Shown here: one piece after another, positions 31,000 through 38,071 of the stretch
Position numbering within the stretch: the stretch's first letter is position 1
How the letters are laid out: each line of letters starts with the position of its first letter
Assembly: GCA_038257015.1 (NCBI GenBank)
Contig: JBBSJS010000001.1
Span: 1-45,762 of the forward strand
Direction: 5' to 3'
Length of the DNA stretch: 45,762 bases
Origin: UBA920 sp038257015
GTDB lineage: Bacteria; Patescibacteriota; Doudnabacteria; UBA920
Notes under the pieces: model-generated
What the model saw: the letters and a program-made list of their open reading frames with translations, nothing else
What the model was told of the DNA's origin: nothing
Database searches by the model: none
Translations under genes and position numbers: made by a program

Positions 31000-31244
31000 T
31001 GGTGGGCGGTAGAGGATTCGGTCACCTCTCGCTACTCTCCTCAATGCCACCTACGGTGGTTATGTCGAGTCACGCTACGGAACTCGCGAATGGTGCGAAT
31101 TTATTTCGCACCTGCTCGTGTCGACCCCTGCCATTTGAAATGTGCCCCCAGCACATTTCATCCCTCGCTCTGCTCAGGCACACTCTTTTTCTCATCCTCT
31201 ATGTCTTCATGAGTTCTTTACACGCAAGCGTGTTACAGAACTCA
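31000..31244 (-). mobile_element. Putative tRNA-3'-end element at tRNA-Val
   Basis: Its left end (31000-31020) is an exact 21-nt copy of the tRNA-Val 3' end (T-loop to CCA), 245 bp from the real one. Read on the minus strand from the tRNA, the element holds a hairpin right after CCA (ATGAGTTCT/AGAACTCAT), a core GGGGTCGACACGAGCAGG, a GGTGCGAA/TTCGCACC hairpin, a CCACC-GTA-GGTGG hairpin and GAGGAGAGTAGCGAGAGGTG, and then the copied tRNA end followed by CGGGC. The core is about 80% identical to the element at tRNA-Leu. There is no gene, so a transposase or recombinase would have to come from elsewhere, if it is mobile at all. Confidence 0.6.
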
Positions 31245-31320
31245 TGGTGGGCGGTAGAGGATTCGAACCTCTGACCTTCTCAACGTCAATGAGACGCTCT
31301 ACCAACTGAGCTAACCGCCC
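31245..31320 (-). tRNA. tRNA-Val (anticodon GAC)
   Basis: The minus strand folds as a standard cloverleaf: acceptor GGGCGGT/ACCGCCC, D-arm GCTC/GAGC, anticodon stem TCTCA/TGAGA with loop TTGACGT (anticodon GAC), T-arm AGAGG-TTCGAAT-CCTCT, and an encoded CCA. There is no promoter right upstream; the nearest -10-like TATAAT boxes are at 31515-31520 and 31644-31649, beyond the 5' element. Pieces of this tRNA are duplicated on both sides. Confidence 0.98.
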
Positions 31321-31563
31321 TTCGTCGCAAATACCTTCGCATGTTCCACTTTGGCTGAAGCCAAAGTCTCACGAGCTTCGGTGCCGCTCCTCTTCTCTTA
31401 ATTGCTTAATCGTGCCTGGCGGGACCCAAGCAATTAAAGGGACCCTATTTCTTCAAGTGTCGTCAGAACTAAATTCTGACTCCCAATGAATCTTTTAAAC
31501 ACAAATCCTTATCTATTATATCTGGCTCATTTCAATCGCCAGTGGCAACTGAGCTAACCGCCC
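31321..31563 (-). mobile_element. Putative element at the 5' side of tRNA-Val
   Basis: At its right end, 31546-31563 repeats exactly the first 18 nt of tRNA-Val (acceptor strand through the D-loop), 243 bp from the real copy. In between are hairpins such as ACTTTGGCTT/AAGCCAAAGT (about 31350-31370), the shared TTAATTGCTT/AAGCAATTAA module (31398-31437) and GTCAGAA/TTCTGAC. No gene is present. It mirrors the 3' elements in length and in copying part of the tRNA. Confidence 0.5.
31398..31443. repeat. tRNA-associated hairpin module, Val 5' copy
   Basis: TTAATTGCTT/AAGCAATTAA, a perfect 10-bp stem, followed by AGGGACC. See 30885-30930 for the family. Confidence 0.7.
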
Positions 31564-31668
31564 TCGTCACAACGGCTTCCGCCCGCTCAATTTAGACCTA
31601 TGTCTAAATTTCGCTAGCTTTAGCGTTGTTCCTCTGTTAGTTTATTATAAACTTAAACAGAAGTCCAC

Positions 31669-32499
31669 TTAGGTACTTACCGGGCTAGTAGATGGGGTTC
31701 CTTGACTGATTATACCTTCTGCCCGCACTACTACAATCAGCTGGTGCAATTTTACGAGCCAATAAATTTGAAAGAGCGGTGCCATGAATAATAGCAAAGC
31801 GAATACAGGAGTGTGGTTGTTATATCCTTGAAAACTTAAAATAATTATACTGCCAAATAAGGCATAAGCAATGTTTGTGTTTACGATATACATTAACACC
31901 ACTCGCCATTTTAGAACCAAAAAGCTGAAAGTAAATAACACTGAGCTGGTCCAATTTAATTTATAAATTGCGGTACAATAAGTAAATACAAGTTCTGCTA
32001 CGCCACTAAAAATTGATACAATAACCGCCATACTAAGACTTAATAGAAACGCTAGGCTTTCAAACTTGGTGTCTACCCAAAGATGATGAGCTATAATCGG
32101 CAACCATACGGTCAGAATGATTAAGAAAACCAGAGAGCTAAAAATCAAGTTTTGTTTTATTATTTTAGTCGATGTAAAGATTTTTGAACTTTGTTCGTCT
32201 GGGAGATTAGTTTGATTACACCATATGCATTTTTCAAACATTAGGCCGTGGAAATATTTATGAAATTGCTTTACTAAAATTATCTTAGCCATGGAGCTAA
32301 ACACTAAAGCAGATATCAAACCAAAAAAATAACTAGCCGTTTGCATTTGTCCCAAAGTAATAGTCTTCCACTCAGACAATACAGCGATAGAAATAACAAA
32401 GCTAAAGTGAAAATGATTTAGCACAAAAAAGCCTGCCAGCCATATTATCGGTGACCATTTTATAAAGCGGTAAATTTGATTTAAAGTATAAATTAACAT
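31669..32499 (-). CDS. Polytopic membrane protein (276 aa)
   Basis: The protein has about six hydrophobic segments, near residues 15-38, 55-75, 118-138, 148-170, 188-208 and 213-250. A cytoplasmic-looking loop contains CIWCNQTN (around residue 91), a lone CxxC pair that could bind metal or form a disulfide. I do not recognise a family. It follows ftsH in the same direction, after a terminator, so it may have its own promoter. Its 3' end lies next to the tRNA-Val locus. Role unknown. Confidence 0.75.
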   Translation of the reverse strand: MLIYTLNQIYRFIKWSPIIWLAGFFVLNHFHFSFVISIAVLSEWKTITLGQMQTASYFFGLISALVFSSMAKIILVKQFHKYFHGLMFEKCIWCNQTNLPDEQSSKIFTSTKIIKQNLIFSSLVFLIILTVWLPIIAHHLWVDTKFESLAFLLSLSMAVIVSIFSGVAELVFTYCTAIYKLNWTSSVLFTFSFLVLKWRVVLMYIVNTNIAYALFGSIIILSFQGYNNHTPVFALLLFMAPLFQIYWLVKLHQLIVVVRAEGIISQGTPSTSPVST

Positions 32500-32514
32500 T
32501 GAGAATTAGAGTTT

Positions 32515-32553
32515 TTTGAAAAAGAAAACTCCTTAAATTAATAAAGAGTTTTC
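32515..32553 (-). terminator. Intrinsic terminator of ftsH
   Basis: GAAAACTC/GAGTTTTC with an AT-rich loop and TTTTTCAAAAAA downstream on the minus strand. Confidence 0.7.
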
Positions 32554-32562
32554 ATAAACATT

Positions 32563-34428
32563 TTAAACCACTTCGATATTTTCAAACTCGGGAGTTTTTT
32601 TCTTCTCTGCTGGGATAATATCTTTAACTATCTCATTGAACTGTTCTTGTTCCAAAGTCTCTTCTTTTATTAAGCGATCAGCTATTTTATCAAGATAGCT
32701 ACGGTGCTTAACCATTACATCAGTGGCTCTGTGTTCAGCTTCTTGCATAATTCGTCGTACTTCTTCATCAATTTTCTGCGCAACAGCTTCACTATAATTT
32801 TTTTGTTCACCGATATCTCTTCCCAAGAAAACATTAGCGTGTTGCTCTCCTAGAGTTACAGGACCAAGTGCATCGCTCATACCATACTGAGTAACAAGTT
32901 TGCGCGCCATGTTGGTAGCAACTTTCAAATCATTGCTCGCACCAGTAGTAAGTTCGTTAAAGATTAACTTCTCTGCGGCATACCCACCTAACAAAGCTGC
33001 AATTTCATCCAAGAAACTTGATTTAGTATGCAAGTGTTTATCTTCACTTGGAAGCTTCATTGTGTAACCAGCAGCACGACCTCTTGAAAGAATGGTCACT
33101 TTATGAACCGGGTCGGAGAATCTTAGCGTTGCCCCAACTAACGCGTGACCGCCTTCGTGGTATGCGGTGATTTTTTTCTCATCGATGGATAAGATATGAC
33201 TCTTTCGAGCAGGGCCAATCATTACTTTTTCGATTGCCTCTTTTAAATCTTCATTGAAGATTTCTTTTTTGTCCTGTCGAGCCGCAAGTAAAGCACCTTC
33301 ATTAATAAGGTTTGCCAAGTCAGCACCGGAAAATCCTGGAGTGCGTTCTGCAATAGTGCGCATATTCACTTCAGAAGACATTGGTTTGTTCTTGGAGTGA
33401 ACTTTTAGAATCGCTTCACGGTCATTGATATCTGGTAAGTCTAGAATGACTTGTCGATCGAAACGACCTGGTCGGAGCAAAGCTGGATCAAGAACATCAG
33501 GACGGTTTGTGGCAGCAATTACAATTACATTCGTATCTGTATCAAATCCATCCATCTCAACTAAAATTTGGTTTAGAGTTTGTTCGCGTTCGTCATTACC
33601 ACCACCAAGACCAGCGCCACGCTGACGTCCCACTGCATCAATTTCATCTATAAAGACAATACAAGGAGCATTCTTTTTGGCTTTCTTAAATAGGTCACGG
33701 ACACGACTTGCACCGACACCTACAAACATTTCCACAAATTCAGAACCTGAAATATGGAAAAATGGCACATTAGCCTCCCCTGCCACAGCCCGAGCTAACA
33801 AAGTTTTACCTACACCAGGACTCCCTAACAACAAAACACCTTTAGGGATTTTTGCACCAAGTGATAAAAATTTTTGTGGAAATTTTAGAAACTCAACAAC
33901 TTCAGATAATTCTTCTTTAGCTTCAATTGCTCCAGCAACATCAGTGAAGCGTACTTTGTTTTTCTTTTCATCACTGAGACGAACTGAACTTTGTCCAAAA
34001 GTTAGGGCGCGGTTATTGCTGCCTTGTACTTGGCGCATGAAAAAGAATATAACCAAACCAATCAAGATTAAGGGAATTAAGAAAGGCAATAATGCGCCAG
34101 CGATACTTGCAGTAGTACTTGCGGTAGTGAACTCAATTTTTAATCCGTCAATTTTTTCTGGTTCAACACCGCTATCAATAAAGTATTGCGGAATTAAAGT
34201 ATTCTTTCCGATAGCGGCCTCCAAAGTCGTGTCACTGTCTTTTACTTTTGCTATGAGCTTATCGTTGCTGATTGCCAAGCTTTCTATTTTTTCATCCTTA
34301 ATTAAAGTGGTGATTTCAGATAAAGGGACAGTCGTTGGTTTAGAATTATTCGTAAATGCAGCGATTGCAATTGAGACAATTAAAAAGCCAATTAAGACGA
34401 TCGTGATATTTTTGAAAAGTTTTCCCAT
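32563..34428 (-). CDS. ftsH: ATP-dependent zinc metalloprotease FtsH
   Basis: The 621-residue protein is a full FtsH: two membrane helices (about 8-25 and 111-130) around a periplasmic domain, an AAA domain with Walker A GSPGVGKTL (202-210), Walker B CIVFIDEIDA and the second region of homology TNRPDVLDPALLRPGRFD, then the zinc site HEGGH (424-428) with a later Asp in GASNDLKVATN. It forms a membrane hexamer that extracts and degrades membrane and short-lived proteins. No Shine-Dalgarno sequence precedes the ATG. It is probably a single-gene unit, with a terminator after it and the tRNA-Leu element region before it. Confidence 0.98.
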   Translation of the reverse strand: MGKLFKNITIVLIGFLIVSIAIAAFTNNSKPTTVPLSEITTLIKDEKIESLAISNDKLIAKVKDSDTTLEAAIGKNTLIPQYFIDSGVEPEKIDGLKIEFTTASTTASIAGALLPFLIPLILIGLVIFFFMRQVQGSNNRALTFGQSSVRLSDEKKNKVRFTDVAGAIEAKEELSEVVEFLKFPQKFLSLGAKIPKGVLLLGSPGVGKTLLARAVAGEANVPFFHISGSEFVEMFVGVGASRVRDLFKKAKKNAPCIVFIDEIDAVGRQRGAGLGGGNDEREQTLNQILVEMDGFDTDTNVIVIAATNRPDVLDPALLRPGRFDRQVILDLPDINDREAILKVHSKNKPMSSEVNMRTIAERTPGFSGADLANLINEGALLAARQDKKEIFNEDLKEAIEKVMIGPARKSHILSIDEKKITAYHEGGHALVGATLRFSDPVHKVTILSRGRAAGYTMKLPSEDKHLHTKSSFLDEIAALLGGYAAEKLIFNELTTGASNDLKVATNMARKLVTQYGMSDALGPVTLGEQHANVFLGRDIGEQKNYSEAVAQKIDEEVRRIMQEAEHRATDVMVKHRSYLDKIADRLIKEETLEQEQFNEIVKDIIPAEKKKTPEFENIEVV

Positions 34429-34523
34429 AGGAAATTTAAGTTATTTTTAATTTAGAAAGTATAAATTTTATAGTAAGAACCTCAGTACTGTAACTTCTCC
34501 AACTTCTAACTGAAGGTTATATG

Positions 34524-34578
34524 CCCAAATTGCTTGGATCCCGCCTTGGCGGGATTAAGTGATTTGAGGAAAGGGACA
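34524..34578. repeat. tRNA-associated hairpin module, Leu copy
   Basis: CAAATTGCTT pairs with AAGTGATTTG and encloses a perfect ATCCCGCC/GGCGGGAT stem; GGAAAGGGAC follows. The flanking 34429-34644 shows no gene. Confidence 0.75.
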
Positions 34579-34644
34579 ACATACTGCAGGCCGTAGAGAC
34601 TTCATGAAAGTTGAAGGCACGTAACCTGGAAGAATGATTGCCCG

Positions 34645-34890
34645 TGGTGCCGGGAAGAGCCTGCCTACCGTTAGGTAGGGACTCGGCCACCTCTCGCTAC
34701 TCTCCTCAATAACGCCTACGGCGGCTTTGTCGAGTTACGCTGCGGAACCTCGCGAATGGTGCGAATTTATTTCGCGCCTGCTCGTGTCGACCCCCGCCGC
34801 TTTCAACCTGCCACTGACAGCTTGAAAGCTCTCTTCTTGTCCACTATCATGAACCACGTATTATCCAGCCATGGATGGCTGGATAATACG
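34645..34890 (-). mobile_element. Putative tRNA-3'-end element at tRNA-Leu
   Basis: Its left end repeats the tRNA-Leu 3' end (TGGTGCCGGGAAGAG at 34645-34659, then GACTCG at 34680-34685), 246 bp from the real copy; a 20-nt hairpin CCTGCCTACCGTTAGGTAGG (34660-34679) splits the copy. On the minus strand an 18-bp perfect hairpin follows the tRNA and includes its CCA (ACCACGTATTATCCAGCC and its complement). The core matches the tRNA-Val element, with paired changes such as CCACC/GGTGG to CGCC/GGCG. No gene is present. Confidence 0.6.
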
Positions 34891-34978
34891 TGGTGCCGGG
34901 AAGAGGACTCGAACCTCCACAAGATTGCTCTCGTCAGCTCCTAAGGCTGATGCGTCTACCAATTTCGCCACCCCGGCA
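34891..34978 (-). tRNA. tRNA-Leu (anticodon TAG)
   Basis: A class II tRNA on the minus strand: acceptor TGCCGGG/CCCGGCA, anticodon stem TCAGC/GCTGA with loop CTTAGGA (anticodon TAG), a long variable arm (CGAGAGCAATCTTGT), T-arm GAGG-TTCGAGT-CCTC and encoded CCA. It has its own promoter a few bases upstream. Confidence 0.97.
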
Positions 34979-34987
34979 AACAAATTC

Positions 34988-34993
34988 ATTATA
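34988..34993 (-). promoter_or_regulatory. Extended -10 of tRNA-Leu
   Basis: TGTTATAAT on the minus strand; the start would fall about three bases before the mature tRNA 5' end. Confidence 0.65.
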
Positions 34994-35015
34994 ACAAAAC
35001 CAGGAGAACCTGGTT
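34992..35015 (-). terminator. Intrinsic terminator of the pilin cluster
   Basis: AACCAGG-TTCT-CCTGGTT followed by TTGTTAT on the minus strand, about 50 nt past the last pilin-like gene. It directly abuts the tRNA-Leu -10 box. Confidence 0.75.
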
Positions 35016-35063
35016 AGTTATTATAGAATATATTTTTAGTTTTGAATAGTGGCAATTTATACT

Positions 35064-35885
35064 TTAAACTGCGGTTGTTAACAGGTTTATCAATACAGTG
35101 ACTAGGGTATAGGAAGCGATAACAATACCCAGGCCAATCAATGCATTTTGTAAGGTCTTTTTGCCATCGGCTAATTGGGTGTCATTCCCTTGAGCTGTAA
35201 TGATTTTATACCCCCCAATTATACAAAATACGACGGCAATAACCCCAGCAAAGAACAACATAATTCTTAAAATTGAGGCAACTAACTCGCTGGCCGATTG
35301 AGCACATACGAAACCAGTACACGGCTGTCTTTTTGGTACACAAGTCGCACCTTCGGCTTGAAATTCTGGATCGCAAGTAACTGTGCTTGGATTAGCACCG
35401 TTATTCGTACGAGTATCTTGGACAGGTGGCTTTGTTGGAGTAGTTGTAGTACCTGGTTGAGTTGTAGTTGTGTTTCCAGGATTTATCCCTGTTCCGGGTT
35501 GCGTAGGGGTTGTAGTGGTGGTACCTGGTTGAGTTGTTGGAATTGAGCTCACTAAGTAATATGTCCCTCCATCGGCTTTACACTGAGCTTCTGTCGGGCT
35601 TGGCGGTGGAACAATTATTCCCCAAGGGCCATCTGGTTTAGTTTTACGTGTGACACAGATTGACGGATATTTTTGTACTTCAGTATGAACTTTCAAATCA
35701 TAACCTGCAACGTTACAGCCACTTTGCGAACTCGGTACTCGAAACACTTGACCGGTTGTTGTGTTTAAACAAATATTCACCGATGGGCTGACCCCTCCTC
35801 TTTGAGCGAAAGCCATATCAGGCAATGCAACAAAAACGAATAAAACTAGGGCAAGCAATAATTTGGGGAAAATATTTAACATCAT
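35064..35885 (-). CDS. Pilin-like protein with extended exported domain (273 aa)
   Basis: A signal peptide (LLLALVLFVFVALPDMAFAQ, about 9-28) is followed by a Cys-containing exported region, a Thr/Pro/Gly-rich linker (TTQPGTTTTTPTQPG, around residue 120) and a C-terminal two-helix TrbC/VirB2-type domain: IMLFFAGVIAVVFCIIGGYKI, the polar turn TAQGNDTQLADGKKTLQNAL, then IGLGIVIASYTLVTVLINLL. The C-terminal domain is shared by all six genes of the cluster and resembles the T4SS pilin family common in CPR. It may be a tip or anchor subunit because of its large exported part. Its start lies three bases after the previous stop codon. The terminator follows. Confidence 0.8.
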   Translation of the reverse strand: MMLNIFPKLLLALVLFVFVALPDMAFAQRGGVSPSVNICLNTTTGQVFRVPSSQSGCNVAGYDLKVHTEVQKYPSICVTRKTKPDGPWGIIVPPPSPTEAQCKADGGTYYLVSSIPTTQPGTTTTTPTQPGTGINPGNTTTTQPGTTTTPTKPPVQDTRTNNGANPSTVTCDPEFQAEGATCVPKRQPCTGFVCAQSASELVASILRIMLFFAGVIAVVFCIIGGYKIITAQGNDTQLADGKKTLQNALIGLGIVIASYTLVTVLINLLTTAV

Positions 35886-35888
35886 AAA

Positions 35889-36335
35889 TTAAGTTGTGCT
35901 AGTTGTAAGGAAGTTGAACAGAATCTGAACTAACGCATAAGACATAAATACAATCGCAAGACCAATGAGAGCGTTCTGTAAAGTTTTTCTACCCTCAGTG
36001 GATTGAGTATCATTTCCTTGAGCGGTAATATACCTGTAACCTCCAATAACTATGAAAATTACGCACAATAGAAAAGCGAACCATAAAGCAATCTGTAACA
36101 CTGCCTCAATTACAGTTATAAGTGTCCAATCTTGTTTACCAAATATTGGGGGGAATATAGCTTTAATTTTATCCAAACCACTAGAAACACTACCGCCTGT
36201 AGTAGTTCCGGTTGTAGTTGTTGTAGGAGGATTAGTTCTTTGAGCTAAAGCATCGAAAGCAAAAAAACCACTAAGCAAAATTGCACTTGCACTTGCGCTA
36301 AGGCTTTTGAACATTTTAATAACTGATTTTTTCAT
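35889..36335 (-). CDS. Pilin-like protein, TrbC/VirB2 type (148 aa)
   Basis: A signal peptide (LSASASAILLSGFFAFDALAQ), a short Thr/Gly-rich linker and the two-helix pilin domain with GGYRYITAQGNDTQSTEGRK between the helices, nearly identical to the next gene's domain. The start is ATG 36335; an upstream TTG would add seven residues. The mature protein would be a small hydrophobic subunit able to polymerise in the membrane, as VirB2 does in conjugative pili. It follows an intercistronic hairpin (36353-36389) after the 36416-36835 gene. Confidence 0.82.
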   Translation of the reverse strand: MKKSVIKMFKSLSASASAILLSGFFAFDALAQRTNPPTTTTTGTTTGGSVSSGLDKIKAIFPPIFGKQDWTLITVIEAVLQIALWFAFLLCVIFIVIGGYRYITAQGNDTQSTEGRKTLQNALIGLAIVFMSYALVQILFNFLTTSTT

Positions 36336-36352
36336 TTTGTTTTTAGAGTTAA

Positions 36353-36389
36353 GCAACCACTAGAGCAAAAGGTTTGCTACAGTGGTTGC
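36353..36389 (-). other. Intercistronic hairpin in the pilin cluster
   Basis: GCAACCACT/AGTGGTTGC with an inner AGCAAA/TTTGCT stem and no T-run. It could stabilise the upstream mRNA or set the ratio between pilins. Confidence 0.55.
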
Positions 36390-36415
36390 CCCACAATATA
36401 TTGCGGAGCAAAACT

Positions 36416-36835
36416 TTAGCTAGTAGCTTGAATCAAGAATCGGTAAACCAAGTTTACGATCAAGTAAGATAGGAACACGATTGCCAGACCAATAAGGGCT
36501 GAGATGATCGCTTTTTTACCTTTCTCGGATGTTTCTTGGTTACCAGCAGCAGTGATATAAAGGAAACCACCATAGACTAGCATCAATACAGAAATCAAGA
36601 ACGCTATACCAATTGCGATTTGCAATACTAATTGGAATACTTGTTCAATAGTCCAGTTATCATTACAAGCCACACCAGAGCCTTGAGGACAACGGATGTT
36701 TCGTACATCAATACGTCCTTGGGCATCGGCTTGACTAGCCACTAACACTGGAGAAAATACCATCATCATTACGAAAACGAATTGGGCTAAGTTTTTCCAG
36801 CTTAAATTTTTAACTATTTGTTTCAATTTTTTCAC
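36416..36835 (-). CDS. Pilin-like protein, TrbC/VirB2 type (139 aa)
   Basis: A signal peptide (about 16-40, ending VLVASQADAQ), a short exported part with one Cys pair (RCPQGSGVACN), and two helices around YGGFLYITAAGNQETSEKGK. It has its own extended -10 promoter and a palindrome upstream, so it may be the most expressed, major subunit. The start is GTG 36835 after GAAAGGCG; a TTG three codons later would have a better spacing to GGCGGTG. It belongs to the same family as its five neighbours. Confidence 0.82.
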   Translation of the reverse strand: MKKLKQIVKNLSWKNLAQFVFVMMMVFSPVLVASQADAQGRIDVRNIRCPQGSGVACNDNWTIEQVFQLVLQIAIGIAFLISVLMLVYGGFLYITAAGNQETSEKGKKAIISALIGLAIVFLSYLIVNLVYRFLIQATS

Positions 36836-36868
36836 CGCCTTTCATTGTGGTGTATTTACACCTTTGAT

Positions 36869-36911
36869 TTTCTGAGCTCAGAAACTCAAATTATCTGATG
36901 TTTAAATTATA
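36869..36911 (-). promoter_or_regulatory. Extended -10 promoter and palindrome before the 36416-36835 pilin
   Basis: TGTTATAAT with hexamer at 36906-36911 and, downstream of it, the perfect 16-bp palindrome TTTCTGAGCTCAGAAA (36869-36884), then a GGTGTA/TACACC hairpin near the start codon. Confidence 0.6.
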
Positions 36912-36951
36912 ACAAATTGAGGGTAAAAAATCGCCCCACTTACCCACTGTG

Positions 36952-37344
36952 CTATAAAGTGTTGTTTACCGCAAGTTGAACGACGATATTTACCAAAGCT
37001 GCTGCGCCTAAAACAACTGCCACGCCAACTGCGGCATAAAGTAATATAGTTTTACCACGAGCTGCATTCTTCTGATCTCCTTGTGAGATCATGTACAAAT
37101 AACCGCCATAAACACCAGCTCCAACTGCAGCCACTCCAACTGAGGCCAAAGCTATATTAATAATTCGTGTGTAAACCTCTCCAACTGTACAGTATTTTGG
37201 CAAAGGTCCCACAGTATTTCCACCACCATGCTGCTCAAACTGTGTCCTTAAGTCATCGCAAGTATTGGCTGAAGCAGGGATTGGAGTAAATAAAACAAAC
37301 GCTACGAAAGCTAGTGACAATAGATTTTGTAAAAATAGTTTCAT
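36952..37344 (-). CDS. Pilin-like protein, TrbC/VirB2 type (130 aa)
   Basis: A signal peptide (LLSLAFVAFVLFTPIPASA, 9-27), an exported part with two Cys (CDDLRTQFEQ and PKYCTVGEVY) that could form a disulfide, and two C-terminal helices around YGGYLYMISQGDQKNAARGK. It diverges more from the others in the last helix (ILLYAAVGVAVVLGAAALVNI). It starts nine bases after the stop codon of the 37354-38070 gene, so it is co-transcribed with it. Confidence 0.8.
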   Translation of the reverse strand: MKLFLQNLLSLAFVAFVLFTPIPASANTCDDLRTQFEQHGGGNTVGPLPKYCTVGEVYTRIINIALASVGVAAVGAGVYGGYLYMISQGDQKNAARGKTILLYAAVGVAVVLGAAALVNIVVQLAVNNTL

Positions 37345-37353
37345 GATTAGTAA

Positions 37354-38070
37354 TTATGTTTGCAGAACTCTCTGTATAATAGTCACAATACTGAAAGACA
37401 TCAAGGCGAAAATTAATCCTAAGATTGCCCAAGTAATAGATTTTTTTGCTGAAGAGCGCTCGCTCTCGCTGTCGCCCATCACCACTAAACGAAAACCTGC
37501 GATTACGATTACGATTACTGCAACGGCCCCAATAGTAGAAAGAAGTATTTGAATCACTCTGGTTAATAACCCCACAACATAGCTTACTCCAGTAGGATTT
37601 TTAAAAGCTGGGATTGGCTCATCGGGTGTCTGCGGAACTGTGTTTGTGTTTGTGCTGGTGTTAGTATTTGTTGTTGCAGTGCCTTTTGGAATTTTTGTGA
37701 CTACAATTGTTAGGCCGCCAAAGCCAATAGTAGAGTTAGTATTATTTAATCTCACTTTTAAAGTTTGGTCTTTTGTAGAAACTTTTGTACCTGATGAGTC
37801 CGTTAAACTGTCGTTAAATTGTACTACTAAGAACTTCATGTTCGTAGGGTCATCGTAAGCTGCAATTCGTAGTGTATCCCCACTCTTAAAGCTAATTCCA
37901 GTATCAGTGAAGTCAGCGCATGGACTTAAAGAAACTTGCCACTCGTTTGTACCACTGGCTGTCACGCTTTTATCGTTACAAGCCGCCAAACCTACCGATG
38001 GGACTACTAGAAAAATTGAAGAAATTAATAGGAAGCTAGCTAGTAATAAATTTTGAACGAGTTTCTTCAT
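37354..38070 (-). CDS. Pilin-like protein with extended exported domain (238 aa)
   Basis: A signal peptide (LLLASFLLISSIFLVVPSVGLA), an exported region of about 100 residues with Cys31 and Cys52-type positions, an Asn/Thr repeat linker (TATTNTNTSTNTNTVPQTP) and the two-helix domain with GFRLVVMGDSESERSSAKKS between the helices. The Asp/Glu-rich turn is shared only with the 38072-38935 protein, so these two form a subgroup. The start lies one base after the stop codon of that gene. Confidence 0.8.
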   Translation of the reverse strand: MKKLVQNLLLASFLLISSIFLVVPSVGLAACNDKSVTASGTNEWQVSLSPCADFTDTGISFKSGDTLRIAAYDDPTNMKFLVVQFNDSLTDSSGTKVSTKDQTLKVRLNNTNSTIGFGGLTIVVTKIPKGTATTNTNTSTNTNTVPQTPDEPIPAFKNPTGVSYVVGLLTRVIQILLSTIGAVAVIVIVIAGFRLVVMGDSESERSSAKKSITWAILGLIFALMSFSIVTIIQRVLQT

Positions 38071-38071
38071 C

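Noticed and set aside
31020..31244. Self-cleaving ribozyme (hammerhead or similar) in the tRNA-linked element
   Set aside because: No CUGANGA...GAAA core or other known ribozyme signature could be found by eye.
30798..31274. Several short frames on both strands around tRNA-Val
   Set aside because: They lie in repeated, highly structured sequence, overlap the tRNA fragment and have no ribosome-binding sites.
33677..34450. 257-codon plus-strand frame
   Set aside because: It is antisense to ftsH, whose protein is fully conserved on the minus strand.
34756..34944. 62-codon plus-strand frame across the tRNA-Leu element
   Set aside because: It runs antisense through the element and the tRNA gene, with no sign of coding constraint.
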